Assembly (NCBI GenBank): GCA_012184525.1
Contig: WOFQ01000032.1
Span: 186,001 to 250,000, forward strand
DNA: 64,000 nucleotides
From: Xenoacremonium recifei
Taxonomy: Eukaryota; Ascomycota; Sordariomycetes; Hypocreales; Nectriaceae
Reading direction: 5' to 3'
Shown here: in pieces, positions 33,374-44,773 of the stretch
Position numbering within the stretch: position 1 is the first letter of the stretch
How the letters are laid out: each line of letters starts with the position of its first letter
The notes under the pieces: model-generated
Databases searched by the model: none
What the model saw: the letters and a program-made list of their open reading frames with translations, nothing else
What the model was told of the DNA's origin: nothing
Made by a program: the position numbers and the translations under genes

Positions 33374-36178
33374 CGGATGAAGCTCGACTCTGCACGTTTG
33401 GCGTTTGCCTTTGACTCAAAATGGAGTTCTGACTGAGTATCCTCCGTTGCCGAGAGTCAGGGCATGATCTGTTTGCCCGCAAGCTGGATCAAGAGAACGA
33501 AGTGAAGGACTCGAAAGAGATTGTGCAGGAAGAGAAAATTCCACAAGTTTGCTGCGAAAGAAGATTTCTGGTCTTGTGCGATCGCGGTCATTGATTCACC
33601 TGAATGCTTTGCAAAATGAAAGATTGACATTTCGAAAGCGCAAGGAACAGAACCTATAAGTTCGAAGCAAACGGGAATGAGACAGTGAGTCAAGGAAAGA
33701 GCTCTCATCCACGTTCCTTCCCCTGAATTAAGGCATCATGTGCCATTGCAGGAAAGAGCAACAACGTCTTACCAAACCCTACCTTCCATCAACTACGACA
33801 TCTCTTCCATGCTCAAACTTCCTCACCAAATCAATCTTCAATCTGCATCGTCCCTTCGAGACAGCAGAGAGCCCCTCATGTCGTCTTGGTGTTTGCTTTT
33901 GCCCATGGCCAAGTCACACCGTGATGCAACTTGTAGGGTGACGACTGACGCAACATTCACACGAGGATAAAAGATACAAACAGGCCGCCACAGCACACGA
34001 CGAAGTGTCGGAATGGGGGCAAACAGGGCTACACATGACTTATTGGGATCAGGTGAGTTTACAAGGAATTCAACCTTGGCCGTTTGCTCACCATTAAAAG
34101 TTTTCAAACCCGCGACAGCAGATACTCAGTGCCCCCGACATGTCCCTTCAATGTTCTCGGCCCGCGAATACCACCCCAGAGGACCAGAAGACATGCCGTA
34201 TGAACATGCCGAAGGTAGCTGTGGATTGACCAGGCTTCATATCCGAGAACTCGCAATATAGACAAGGCTATATTGATACCTCGGCGAGAAACATCCGCTC
34301 AGGAGCCGCAGTCGGCATCCTCGTGCATCTTAGCGAGCATAGTCGGCTCAAGCAAGGTCAGGGTCAAAGTAGGCTTCACTGGATTGGACAACTGCTTCTT
34401 CAGGTCAGTCGACCTGTTACAGGGATCGAGTCAAGCTGCTTCATAGTTACTTAACCGAGCCACTCGAAATACCACCAATCACGCGACGCCTTGACCAAAA
34501 GGCGGCCTATGGTTATGAGCCATGTCGATGTCATCTTGATAGACTCAGTCCAAGCAGATGGCATTCCCCGTGACCTCGGCGCAGCTCAAGACGAGTGTCG
34601 GTGAACCTGGTATGGGAGATCGACATGCCCAATCCGAAAGACCTCAAAAGGTCGGTCTTTTTAAGCGGGCCATTGGACGGATCGAGATCCAAGTCTGTGA
34701 GCAATGCCTTGCGCATTTTCTTTGCTGCCCGCGGAGTACGAAATATGCACCTCGCCCATGGTCCGGGGTATGATGGGATTTCCTCTGCTCCGAGCACGTC
34801 CGGCAGACAACCAACAAGGTCACGCCGTTCTCGAGCTGAGCCGAAGGGTGGATGGGACTGTCCACGTGAGTGCGAGGAAACCCTGCTTGAGGATATATTG
34901 GCTTGCTATGCCATGTGAAGACAACTTGGCAGCCTGACAGATGCATGCCAGAACAGTTGCGTTTCCCGCTTGGGCAGGTCCTATTGTCGAAAACGCAGCG
35001 GATCCGCTGCGAACCGGGTGCTTTGATGGTCTTCAGCATCATGTAGCAACCATAGGCATAGTCTGTCGTGCGCCGCGGCACAGCAACGAGTCAGATGCCT
35101 GCGGCGAGGGATTTCCGGCGCCCACCCCCGACTCAGGCAGTCAGTCAGCCAGCTGGACCCTCCAAGCTGCAAGGTGACCATCGTCAAGTCAAGGATGAGG
35201 CGACGGAGTCCCCCGTGAGCCTCCCACCAATTGATGACAAAAAGTAAGTAATGAGGCGCGCCGTTACGGCGTTACTCAAAACCCCACACTCACCCGCAGC
35301 GTATCATTCCTTAGGGGGACCTGATACCGGCGTTTCTGACCGTTGCCCAGAAATCCCGTCGGATCGAAGGTCGACGTTGCGAGAGTGCTGGAACCGCGAC
35401 CGCTCCGTGCTAGGGAGATGGCGCGCAGGGGGTTCCGCCCATGGCATTCCCTAGCCGACCATCGGGGATGACAACAGCGGATCATACGGTTTTGACGCGA
35501 ACCCCCCACTGAGGAGACCCGAGCCCTGTCGACGATTCCATGGACCTTCCAGCCCTTCCAGTGGCGACCCCTCCCCTCGTCTGATGTCGGTGGCCAGGAC
35601 TCACCCAGTTCAACTGCCATTAGTTCAGACGACAGCCTGCAGCCGAGCGTGCGTGCGGGACGTCATCTTGCCTGTGAACGTCGCTTAGTCGCTGCTTCGC
35701 GTGCAAGGCTGAACTCTCTGGTGCCTTGACCGTTGTGATTCGCCCAATCTCGAGTGGCGGTCCTTTGTCTAGGCGACTTCAGTCCGAGAATCACGAACTC
35801 CGAACGCGACCGCAACAACCGTGACAAGCAGAGTCTTTTCTTGATACCGCTACTTGTCAGAGTTCGTGGCAGACGCATTCGCTGTTATTAGACAGCCACA
35901 GATTGCTCGCATCCAAGGGTTCAGTGCAGAAAGCGCAGTGATCAAGGCGACGCTGGAGACTCGAATACATGCCAATTCGGATCCTGAGATTCACGACAGA
36001 AACACGAAGTGTCGCTATCTTCAGGTATAAATTGTTATTGCATACTCCGGCCAAACCGCCAATGAAATGGGAAACAAACCTCAACAAAGTTTTGAGACTT
36101 TATATACGAGACGCAATCACGCTCAAGCATTGAAGCTATCACAAGCGAAAATAACGGATTAGGACGGCTAGACGCAGG
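33374..36178. other. Unresolved interval, upstream of KAR5
   Basis: About 2.8 kb. Short frames on both strands without recognisable domains. A plus-strand frame of about 105 codons at 34595-34918 looks mildly coding-like but has no family I know. No tRNA or transposon gene recognised. Confidence 0.4.
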
Positions 36179-36364
36179 ATGTGCACCCAGGTGGACAAGC
36201 AGCATTCCTGCGGCCATATTGGCTTCTTCAACATCGAGTGGTGTCCCGAAGCGCTTAAGAAGTGCAAGGGCACAAGCTCGAAACACAAGACCCTCTACGA
36301 CGATCAGAAGTGTCCTGACTGCCTCCGAAAGGAGAACATGCCTAAACCGTTTGTCTGCAGATAA
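36179..36364 (+). CDS. Small Cys-rich protein (61 residues), possible zinc-binding
   Basis: Single short frame with eight Cys in 61 residues, arranged as CGH near the N-terminus, CP...KC in the middle and CPDC near the end. CGH followed by spaced CP and CPxC pairs resembles a group of small uncharacterised fungal proteins that probably bind zinc; this is memory of a pattern, not a search. There is no signal peptide, so it is not a secreted Cys-knot protein. The last codons (TGCAGATAAG) also look like a splice acceptor, so the gene may be larger. Low to moderate confidence. Confidence 0.45.
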   Translation: MCTQVDKQHSCGHIGFFNIEWCPEALKKCKGTSSKHKTLYDDQKCPDCLRKENMPKPFVCR

Positions 36365-39300
36365 GGCGTTATTGGGATGTTGTTCTAATGAAACGGTCTA
36401 GGAAGGGCAAATAGGTTTCCAACAATGAGATAGCGACTTGAGGCGGTCCGAAACGCCGTCGGTCAATAGACTAGGATGAAGTGGAAATAATGAACTGACA
36501 TTTTCGACATAAAACCCTTTCTGCAGAAGACGAAGCGCCAATCTGAATAGAGGCTATACAAGCCTCAATGAAGAGCAAAGAAGAGTGAAAAAAATACGCC
36601 ATAGCTTGGCCTTCGTATTGATCACCAAGCATTGACCCATTGGCTAATGAACTCAGTGATCTAGGCACGGTAGACAATCTGCGTGATTGCGGGACGGTTG
36701 TCAAGAATATGATTCTTAGTCCAGATATGAGAGTTGCCGCCAGTTCAGCAAGGACAGTCGGAACTCTGGACCATGCAGTCTCTGCCTCCATGAAGAACTT
36801 GGCACGGACTTCCAGGTGCTGGGATCATCGCACTCGATATTGAAGAGCCTCGTACGCAGCTCGAAGGCCTTGGACAAAACGCGAACCGGCACAAAGGTGA
36901 GCCGGCCAAAGGCATGCTAACAGTTGCCATATTTGCAGAACGAGGGTATGGGCGGCTCAGTGGTCATCCGTCCTCCTTCCTGGGTTGTATCGCCTCTGCT
37001 GTGCACACCTCCGTGGTTGTGGCGTCGGCAGCCGTTGTCATACCGTAGTGTCTGAAGGGAACGGCGTCGAGCAAAAGTTCTGGGCTATTCTGGGGCACGG
37101 GAGGGGCCGCGCCGACGAGGGATCGGACGCAATACCGAGTGTTAGGGATACTCTAGGATTCAGCCTTACTCGTCGCCAGTAGCCGGGCTGATGCGGGAGA
37201 CCTCATCGCGGAAGATACCGGCGGTTGAGATGAGGGCGTCGCAGTCCTCACTAACGCCGGCGAGGTGGAACTTCCCACAAGCTGGAAAGGGCGTTCGAGG
37301 AGGGGTGCTAGGCGTTGATGGGAGAATCGTCGACATCCAGGAGGTTGGCGCTTAGAAGGGCGACCAGACGACGGGAATCCATCGCTTCGTTAATATGGCA
37401 TAGGGCAAATAATGGGTGGTCATGGCTTCAAGTGGGTGCTTCTTGCCGAGAAGTTCATGATAGTGATGATTCGAGAGGCCATCCTGAGAGGTCCATGAGA
37501 GCAGCCAGGTGTAGGTGTGTGGGTGTTAGTGGTCTTGAACAACACGGCAATGCGTTGCGAGGCTGCGATGCCCAAGCTGGGTATCGATGGGCTCACGACC
37601 TGAGACGGATAAAAATGCACCTTCGAAACGAGACAATACGAAGCCGAAGAGTCGCAGTAAAGCATGCAGAGTTGAAGTTGTTCAAAGAACGACTGAGCGG
37701 GGAGTCGGGCTGAGATATAGTCGGGGGGGGGCACACGGATAAGAGGGACGGAAATAAGGTAGCCTAAACAAGCATGCACAGGCCGCATAACCCGGGCTGG
37801 GCGTGAATCTAAGTCTGGAAGGTCATGGCATATGGGGAACAGCCGCAATTGTACAGATGCGGGATGGAGGTGCTGTGGTTTCGGGAGATGTTGGGCAAGA
37901 CGGATGTCTTTGAAGGTCGGCGAGGTCAGACAATGCAACGGCTTAGTGGGCGATCAGGATGGGAAGAGCCCCGCAGCCAGCAACCAGGGTCGGCAGCGCC
38001 CCGCTCTGGGCTAGATTCCACTAGAACGGCCTGTCAACGAGGCTGAAGGACAGCCAGCTTGCGACAGCCAATGGGGACGCCACGCCGACATCGTACAATT
38101 CCCCTCCTCAGCCTTGCGTATCATACGATGCCGCCCAGGCAGTGGACAATTTTTCGTTGCGCCAGGCTCAGGCCCCTGCTGCTGCTCTGCGCTGCTTTGC
38201 GCTGGCAAGGAATCGGAAGGGCCAGAGTCACGCCATCCCGGACGACAAACATCACGACGCCCATTCGGCATTGCGCGCGGATGGGACCCTGACGCTGGGA
38301 GAGCAAGACTCGCACCTCGAGCCTCATCACATCGATCCCTCCCAACCAAGCAAGCAAGCATCAGCAGCCTTGCCCGATCCGCACCGGAAATAAGCCAGAA
38401 AACCACCTGCCAGGCATCGGCTTTGCTGCTGCGATTCTTCAGCTCCCCCTTGTGGCGACTCGCTCATCCATCAGGCCGCCGAAAAGTCCCCCAGGGCTAG
38501 CACAGTGCTGCTGCTCTTGTCAATCAATCAACACCACCACCGCTCTTACCCTCCCGCACCCATACCTTACCTCCCAATCCACTTCCACTTCCACTTCCCA
38601 CTTCCACACCCCCCCGACGCCTCCGCAATTCCACCACCGCATCAACAATTCTCTTCCTCCTCTCTGCTTCCTCTTGTTGGCCGAGCCATTCGCCTGCCCT
38701 TGCTCGCCAATTTTTTCGTCATCCCTTGCCGCCGACGAATTGAGACGCGCGACGCCGGTGCTGCTCCTCCCGAGGCTCCAGCTCCTGCTCCTCCTCCTCC
38801 ATCCGCCAGGTTCAAGGGTTCCCGCAACCCCCATCGACTGATAATCGGCAAAACCTTTCTCGTCGTGCCTCGTTCCCGCCGCCGAGAAGAGTGCTGGTCT
38901 CATCAGCGCACCCGCCACCAATCCCAATCCCCCATCATCCGTTCCGCCTGCCGCCGCCTGGCCCTGTCGACCGTCCCGTCGCCGCATATCTCCTCTTCCT
39001 CACTCTGCCACCCCCCCGTTGCCTGCCAGCTTTGCCGTTAAGCTCAAGGGGATCTTGGATTCAATCTCATTGACACCCCACCACCACTGCGCTGCGCTGC
39101 ACTGTGCTTTGTTTGTTTGACTCTGCTGCGCTGCGCTGCGCTACAGAGCACCTGACCGACGCGCTCGACCTCCAAACGCCCCGAGTCGAGAGAGCGCCAG
39201 GGTTACCCCCCTCTCTCTCCTCAACGGACCCCTTCGAACCCTGAACGAGGACCCAGTCCGCCCGCAGCAGGCGAATCTTGTTCTTGTCGCTTTGCTTCTT

Positions 39301-39777
39301 CCTCCTCGTCCACGTCTTCGCCTTCCTCTGCGCCGCCGACGTCCGCTTCGCCCTCCTCCGGAACTGTCTTCCTTGCTTTTGCGAGGCTATCGCCATCCAT
39401 CGACCTGCACCGACGGCTCCTAGGCCCTCTCCCCCACCATCCTCTTCGTCGACACAACAACCGTCAGCGGTTTGCGAAAGACTGTCTAAAAACAAGGAAA
39501 ATTCTCCGAGATCCCCGACGTCGACTCGTCTTCGAATGTGCCGACACTGCGTCTGACGCCCCGACTCAATCACAACAATCGCCGACCACTTGGTCCGTGG
39601 CCCGTCCTCGCGAATTGAGAATCTGGCGTGAGATCTCCTCGCGCGTCGCTTACTCTTCTCTCCTCTCGACGACGCCCGCCGACCCGAGCCCCCCCTTCGG
39701 CTCCCCTTCAACTCCTCTTTCTCTACATTGAACACAACTACCGAAAGGCCTTCGCAGGCCGGGATGCCGTGTTGGTG
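36365..39777. other. Unresolved interval and SREBP-gene leader
   Basis: About 3.4 kb. Between 36.6 and 37.2 kb the plus strand shows an intron-like signal (GTGAGC donor at about 36893, GCTAAC branch, TTTGCAG acceptor) but no family could be read across it. Between 37.15 and 37.5 kb the minus strand shows broken coding-like frames (see findings). From about 38.5 kb to 39.78 kb the plus strand is extremely C/T-rich, consistent with a long promoter or leader of the bHLH gene. Confidence 0.4.
37166..37500 (-). pseudogene. Possible degenerate gene fragment
   Basis: Three coding-like frames in series on the minus strand are separated by stops or frame changes: one around HELLGKKHPLEAMTTHYL, one reading ALCHINEAMDSRRLVALLSA and ending at a TAG at 37310-37308, and one reading GVSEDCDALISTAGIFRDEV and ending at a TAA at 37168-37166. 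Their amino-acid composition is protein-like, but I do not recognise them. They may be exons of a gene I could not join, or a decayed copy. Confidence 0.2.
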
Positions 39778-41448
39778 ATGGATCCCAATCTGCTCAGTTT
39801 CTTCTCGGTGCCCAACAATCAGACTCTTAACCCGGTGGACCAGAGTGCCGAGTCCTCGGCTGCCGCCAATCAACAGAACCAGCAACAGCAGCACCAACAA
39901 GAGTCTTCACCATGGCGGACACAGGGCCTGGACAGCGACATTGGCTACTCGGATCGCACCTCGGGGCCGTCATACGACCAGGTCTCGACAGCCCCGACGG
40001 ATGTGTCCTTCACCCAGGCCCCATTGCCGTCGCCATACACGCAACAGAAAACTTCACTGCCCACCCGAGGCCACCCGCGCAATCAACATGGTATGCAGCG
40101 GAGAAAGGATGGGCATGATCGGAAACGAACAAAGGTTGACTCAGATGCCGCCGCGCTCGAGTCACTGGATTACTGGATTCAATTTGATGATGATGAAGCC
40201 GACAAGGCAGGGAGCTTTGAGATTGACTTTTCAAAGCGATATGATTTAACGAACCAATCCCGGTGTGTACCTTGAACTGCTTACACCTTCTTACCCTTGG
40301 GACCGAAATTGACAAAAGCCTTTCTCTTGACAAAGATCTGGATTCGGGTCCAACTCGACGCCTGGTCTAGGAACCGGGCTGTACGCCACCGCGCCCCAAT
40401 TCAAAGGGGACAACTTTCTCGATGATACCGCTCTCGACAATGCGCTGTCGGAAGACGAGGAGGGATTCGACTCTATGAGCCTGGAAGAGCACCTGGCCAA
40501 GATTGAGACGATGCCACCGCCCGAGGTGCCACCACGTGAGGGCCTCTACTCGACACCGCTGAGCTGGGAAAAGCCCGAGCCGGGACTGCGGATGGAGCCG
40601 ACGTTTGGTATGGACCAGACATCCGGAGGTATGCCCGGGGGCTATTCCCAGGCAATGCCCGGGGTCGGCGGCAACCAGGTCCTGAGCAACGATGAGCAAC
40701 GGAGGCTCTTGGCCATTGCCATGAATACGGGGCGGACACCCGCGAGTTTCATGCCGCCGAGTGGATTCGGACTCGGTTTTGGTGCTGGTTTGGGCACGGG
40801 ATTGCCACCAGACTTCAATGCCAGCATCGATTCTATCCTCGGCGGTCAGCCCGACCACAGCCAAACGCAGACACCCACGCCTGCAGACAGCGGCACGGCC
40901 AACTCACGTGCCCAGGAAGCCCTAGCTGAGTCCTCAAATGATGGCAGCAGCATTGTCGCGGCTGGCCCCTCACGGCCGTCCCTCCAGCGCACGAACACGA
41001 ACACGACCGACAAGGGCAAGGAAAAGGCCAAGTCGGGCGACCGAACCGCGCACAACGATATCGAGCGCAAGTACCGGACCAATCTCAAGGATAAGATTGC
41101 CGAGCTGCGCGATGCCGTGCCCGCCCTGCATTCAATACCGGAAGACGCCATTGACGACGGCGAGGGTGCGGGTTCCGCAAGATCCCCCAAAGTGAGCAAG
41201 GTCAGTAACACTTACTTCAACGGGAGTCATGTTCGCGATGACTGATCAACTCGCAGGGTACCGTACTTACCAAGGCCACCGAATATATCCAATACTTAGA
41301 ACGGCGCAACAAGGCCATTATGAAGGAGCACCAGGAGCTGGCCCGGCGGCTACAGGCGTTCGAGCAGCTCCTCAGCGCATCTGCCCGCCAGCCGTTCCTG
41401 ATGCCCAACCACAGCAGGACGCTGTTCGACCCGCGTGGGTTCTGCTAA
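39778..41448 (+). CDS. SREBP-type bHLH transcription factor without membrane anchor
   Basis: Three exons: 39778-40262, 40336-41200 and 41257-41448, 513 residues. The bHLH domain lies at the C-terminus. Its basic region HNDIERKYRTNLKDKI has the Tyr (RKYR) specific to SREBP-family factors, where other bHLH proteins have Arg. The loop is long and acidic (IPEDAIDDGEGAG), and helix 2 is GTVLTKATEYIQYLERRNKA with a short leucine-zipper-like tail. The N-terminal ~370 residues are Gln-, Ser- and Gly-rich, with an acidic patch (LDNALSEDEEGFDSMSLEEH) that could be an activation domain. There are no membrane segments after the bHLH, so it is not a sterol-cleaved SREBP such as SrbA; it fits the short nuclear class (SrbB / SAH-2-like). 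A role in hypoxia or carbon regulation is inferred from that class only. Confidence 0.85.
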
Positions 41449-42176
41449 GGAGGCGCGAGTCGCGCAAAAGAAATAGACGTTTATTTGAGAGGGTTCCAAG
41501 CCAGCTTGGGATTGTGTATAAATATATACCCCAGAGATGAATCGTGCAGCTCATCCGGTCTGGTCTTTCGTTTTTTTCCTTCACTTGCATTTACAGCATC
41601 CCACTGTTGTTTCTTTCGCACATGTGCATGGAGTGAGTGAGACGGGGCGTTTGCACCGGGAGGAGAATACACGCATCCGGACGTGTTATTGGCGTTGAGG
41701 GGGCTGGGGAGGGAGGAATGGTTATTCAAGCGTGTGGGAGGCTACCCTAGAGCAACGAGCATATGGCCGGGTTTTGGGAGGAGGGCTGTATTTACGATGG
41801 CTGATGATAGAATGTATGGGGCGGTGATTTGTTGTGCATGCAATTGGAAATATTTGCTGGTTCAATCTGGTGTTTGTGCGGTTGTTAGTGCTGATGAACT
41901 TTGATGATATACGTTGAGTACCGATATTTGGAGTCGCATCCACTTACTCCACTGCAGTCAACCAGGGACTTTTCACACCAAGCAAGATATCAACACAAAT
42001 AAAACATTTCAAAATAGCATGATCTATTCAATAAGTTATTCATATAGGCTATGCAATGCTATGCCGTCTATTCATCACTCCTTTTTGTCCCATCGGTATA
42101 TCCAAGATATGGTACACATATCGTACAAGCCACACGAGCCCCTGATCAACCTCACACACACATAAGTATACAGAAT
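41449..42176. other. Intergenic between convergent genes
   Basis: 728 bp of 3' flanking sequence, AT-richer towards the ICP55 end. No gene seen. Confidence 0.5.
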
Positions 42177-43754
42177 TTACGACCGCAGCGCCTCAATGTC
42201 GACCACCTCTTTAACAGCCTCTGTCGACAGCACATACGGCGAATCATCATCCACACAAACACTATCCTCAATGCGAATGCCCATCCCGCGGAACGCACGC
42301 GGCCACCGCTCATCATCAGGCACATACACGCCCGGCTCGATCGTCACGCAGTGCCCGCGCCGCAGCACCTCGCGCCGGCTGTACCCGGGGCAGTCGTGCA
42401 CGTCTAGCCCGATGTAGTGCCCGACGTGGTGTGGGAAGAGCTGGTCGATGCTGCCCATGCTGACGTTGAAGCCTAGGTCGCGGAGTTGGTCGACGAGCCC
42501 GCGCGCGGTGATGGCGTGGATGTCTTCGAGGGAGAGGCGGGCGGAGGCGCGGCAGAGGGCGATGCTGGTGCGCTGTACGCGCAGGACGGCTTCGTATAGG
42601 TCGCGCTGGGCGGGTGTGAAGGTGCCGGCGGCGGGCCACGTGCGTGAGATGTCGGTGATGTATGTGCCGTACTCGCCGCCGGCGTCGACGAGGATCAGCT
42701 CCTCGGGCTGCAGCGCCGCATTGTTCACGGTGTAGTGGATACAGTTGGCGCGGTCACCGCCGGCCACCACGGGGATATACGCCGGGCCGTCGCAGCCACC
42801 CACGACGAACTGGTAGTCGAGAAAGGCGTGCAGGTCCTTCTCGCGAGTCCAGGTGCGGCGCATGGCGTCGGTGACGGCGCGCCCAGAGATCTGACCGGCC
42901 TTGCGCATGTTGGCGACCTCGGCGGGACTCTTGATGACGCGCAGCTTGTTCATCACGGCCTGGAGTGGTGTGCGCGAGGGTGGTTTGCTCTCGCGGCCGA
43001 CGAAGAAGCGCCAGAGCGAACTGGGCGAGGCGCGCTGCGAGGGCTGCACGTCGGCGTAGACGAGCTTGGCAGCATCGAGCAGCTTCGGGAGGAGGGTTTC
43101 GGCGGCGGCTATGGGGTGCGCCTCGTCGGCGTTGAAGACATCGCGGGCGGCATCGACGCCGTTGCGGTAGCCGGACCACTGCTCGGCGCGGGGGTCTTTG
43201 GGCTGGACGAACAGGCGGAAGATGTAGTCGCCGAAGTTGGGCCCGGTCTTCTCGATCACGGCCGCGGCATCGGGCTCGTTCCACCCGGTCAGGTAGAGAA
43301 AGTTGGACTCCTGGCGGTACGGGTGGAAGACGGCGCCGGACTTGTACTGGATGGGAGCGGCATGGAGGACGGCGATGCTGCCATCGGTCATGGATTGCGC
43401 GAGGGCGGCGCGACGGTCTGCATATTCTTGCGCAGTGATCCCGGGCGTCACTAGAATGAGAGAATTAGCCCCCTAGGTCCATTGGCGAGCCATTGGGACG
43501 TGACTGAGGACGCGGAGAGACTCACATTCCCCGGGCTGGAGCAGATGCGGGTGCGTCTCATATACGGGCTGGCCAAATCTCAGCTCCGACGCCGACACGG
43601 TAGCATAGCACCTCGGTGCAAGAGGCCGCGATCGGCCAGCACAGTCTCGCAGCACTGGGCGTGTCGGCCTCGTTGTTATTGTTGAGCGCGATCGAGGAGT
43701 TGCGGTTCGGAGGGGCAGGTCGAGGCTCCGGAATGGAGTGCGAGGGAGCTTCAT
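42177..43754 (-). CDS. ICP55: Mitochondrial aminopeptidase P family peptidase, ICP55-like
   Basis: Intermediate-cleaving peptidase: removes one residue from proteins already cut by the mitochondrial processing peptidase, changing N-end stability. Exons are 43754-43526 and 43450-42177, 500 residues. The N-terminus is a basic presequence (MKLPRTPFRSLDLPLRTATP). The aminopeptidase P N-terminal domain follows (YRQESNFLYLTGWNEPDA), then the pita-bread catalytic domain with dinuclear-metal residues at the expected places: Asp332 and Asp343 (VDAGGEYGTYITDISRTW), His421 (HHVGHYIGLDVHD), Glu448 (TIEPGVYVP) and Glu471 (GMGIRIEDS). The start of the mature-type sequence is LTPGITAQEYADRR. It converges on the bHLH gene and is divergent from the DBF4 gene. 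Confidence 0.93.
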
Positions 43755-44773
43755 TTTAGGAGATTATGGAGTTTCGGGAGGTGACGATGGGTGATTTCGG
43801 CGAGGAATTGGGCGACCGGGACGCAGGCGAGGGGAATTGGGGGGATATGATAATCCCGCAGGCCAGGGCGGTCTGCTGTGGGAGGAGATGGAGGACGTTG
43901 GAAAATCCGGCATTGCGGTTCGGGTAAAGAAGGCTGCGATGCGGCTCAGGTGGTGTGGATGGTGGTGGTTTAGGCGCTTTCCCATGGCGTCAATTGGCCG
44001 GGGGGCAGCGAGCGCGGCCAGATCGAGTAAGACCTTGGCGAACGCCTCACAAAGCGACCCGAGCAATGCACATCAGCTGCATCTGCCCTGCGAGCAAGAA
44101 TTATCCACGGCTAGTGCCAGTTATGCCGTGCCGTGTCTCGCCAGCAACGGCAGTCCATCGAGGTTCAGCCCCCCCCCCGGCCGCCACAGCGCCCTGCGTC
44201 CCCGCTGAAGCCCCCTGGAGCCGCTGTAACTCGCCCCAAATACAGCGAGGGCCCGCGGCGTTGCTCAGTGAATCGGCGGCGGTCCGTGCGTGTTTTTGGC
44301 CCAATGCCTGGCCGCGCCCCAAGCAGGCATAGCGCTATTATGCCAAGCGCGATTCTCCAGTCTCCAACAACATCGTTCTCCCTCGCTATAGGTAGGACGG
44401 AGCTCGAGCACCTCTTCCTCACCTCCAGCACCTCGACCTCTCCTCGCAGTATCTGGCCACCCACGAGCTTCCACGTCCGGGGCCCGCGATTCGTTTTTTT
44501 TCTTGCCGTTGCTTTACGCTGTCTCTGCCCTGGCGCTCCATGTCTTCGTAACATCCTTTAGAGTCCTCTGTGAGCCTCGCTGCCGTGCCGTGTCGGGCCC
44601 TCCGCGTCGCGTGCTGCCATCACAGAAATCCTTCCCCCCAGCCCCTCCACTTGCTCCGCCAAAACAACATCCAACAACAACGACCTCTCTCTCTCTCGCC
44701 CTCTCTCATCAGCCTCGCGACGCTGTACCGTGCTCTGGCTTTTGTCTCCAGAGCATGTTGATTGGGTAGTTTT
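43755..44773. promoter_or_regulatory. Divergent promoter between ICP55 and DBF4
   Basis: About 1 kb. The DBF4 side (44380-44770) is a C/T-rich leader with CTC and TCTC runs. No gene seen. Confidence 0.5.

Noticed and set aside
34595..34918. 108-codon plus-strand frame
   Set aside because: Mildly protein-like, but the opposite strand is equally open, and I know no related family.
36640..37000. Plus-strand frame with an intron-like donor and acceptor
   Set aside because: Splice-like signals are present, but no family could be read across the junction; kept only as a note on the interval.
39067..39900. 277-codon minus-strand frame opposite the bHLH gene's start
   Set aside because: It is antisense to the C/T-rich leader and first exon of the bHLH gene, is driven by purine-rich composition and has no domain.
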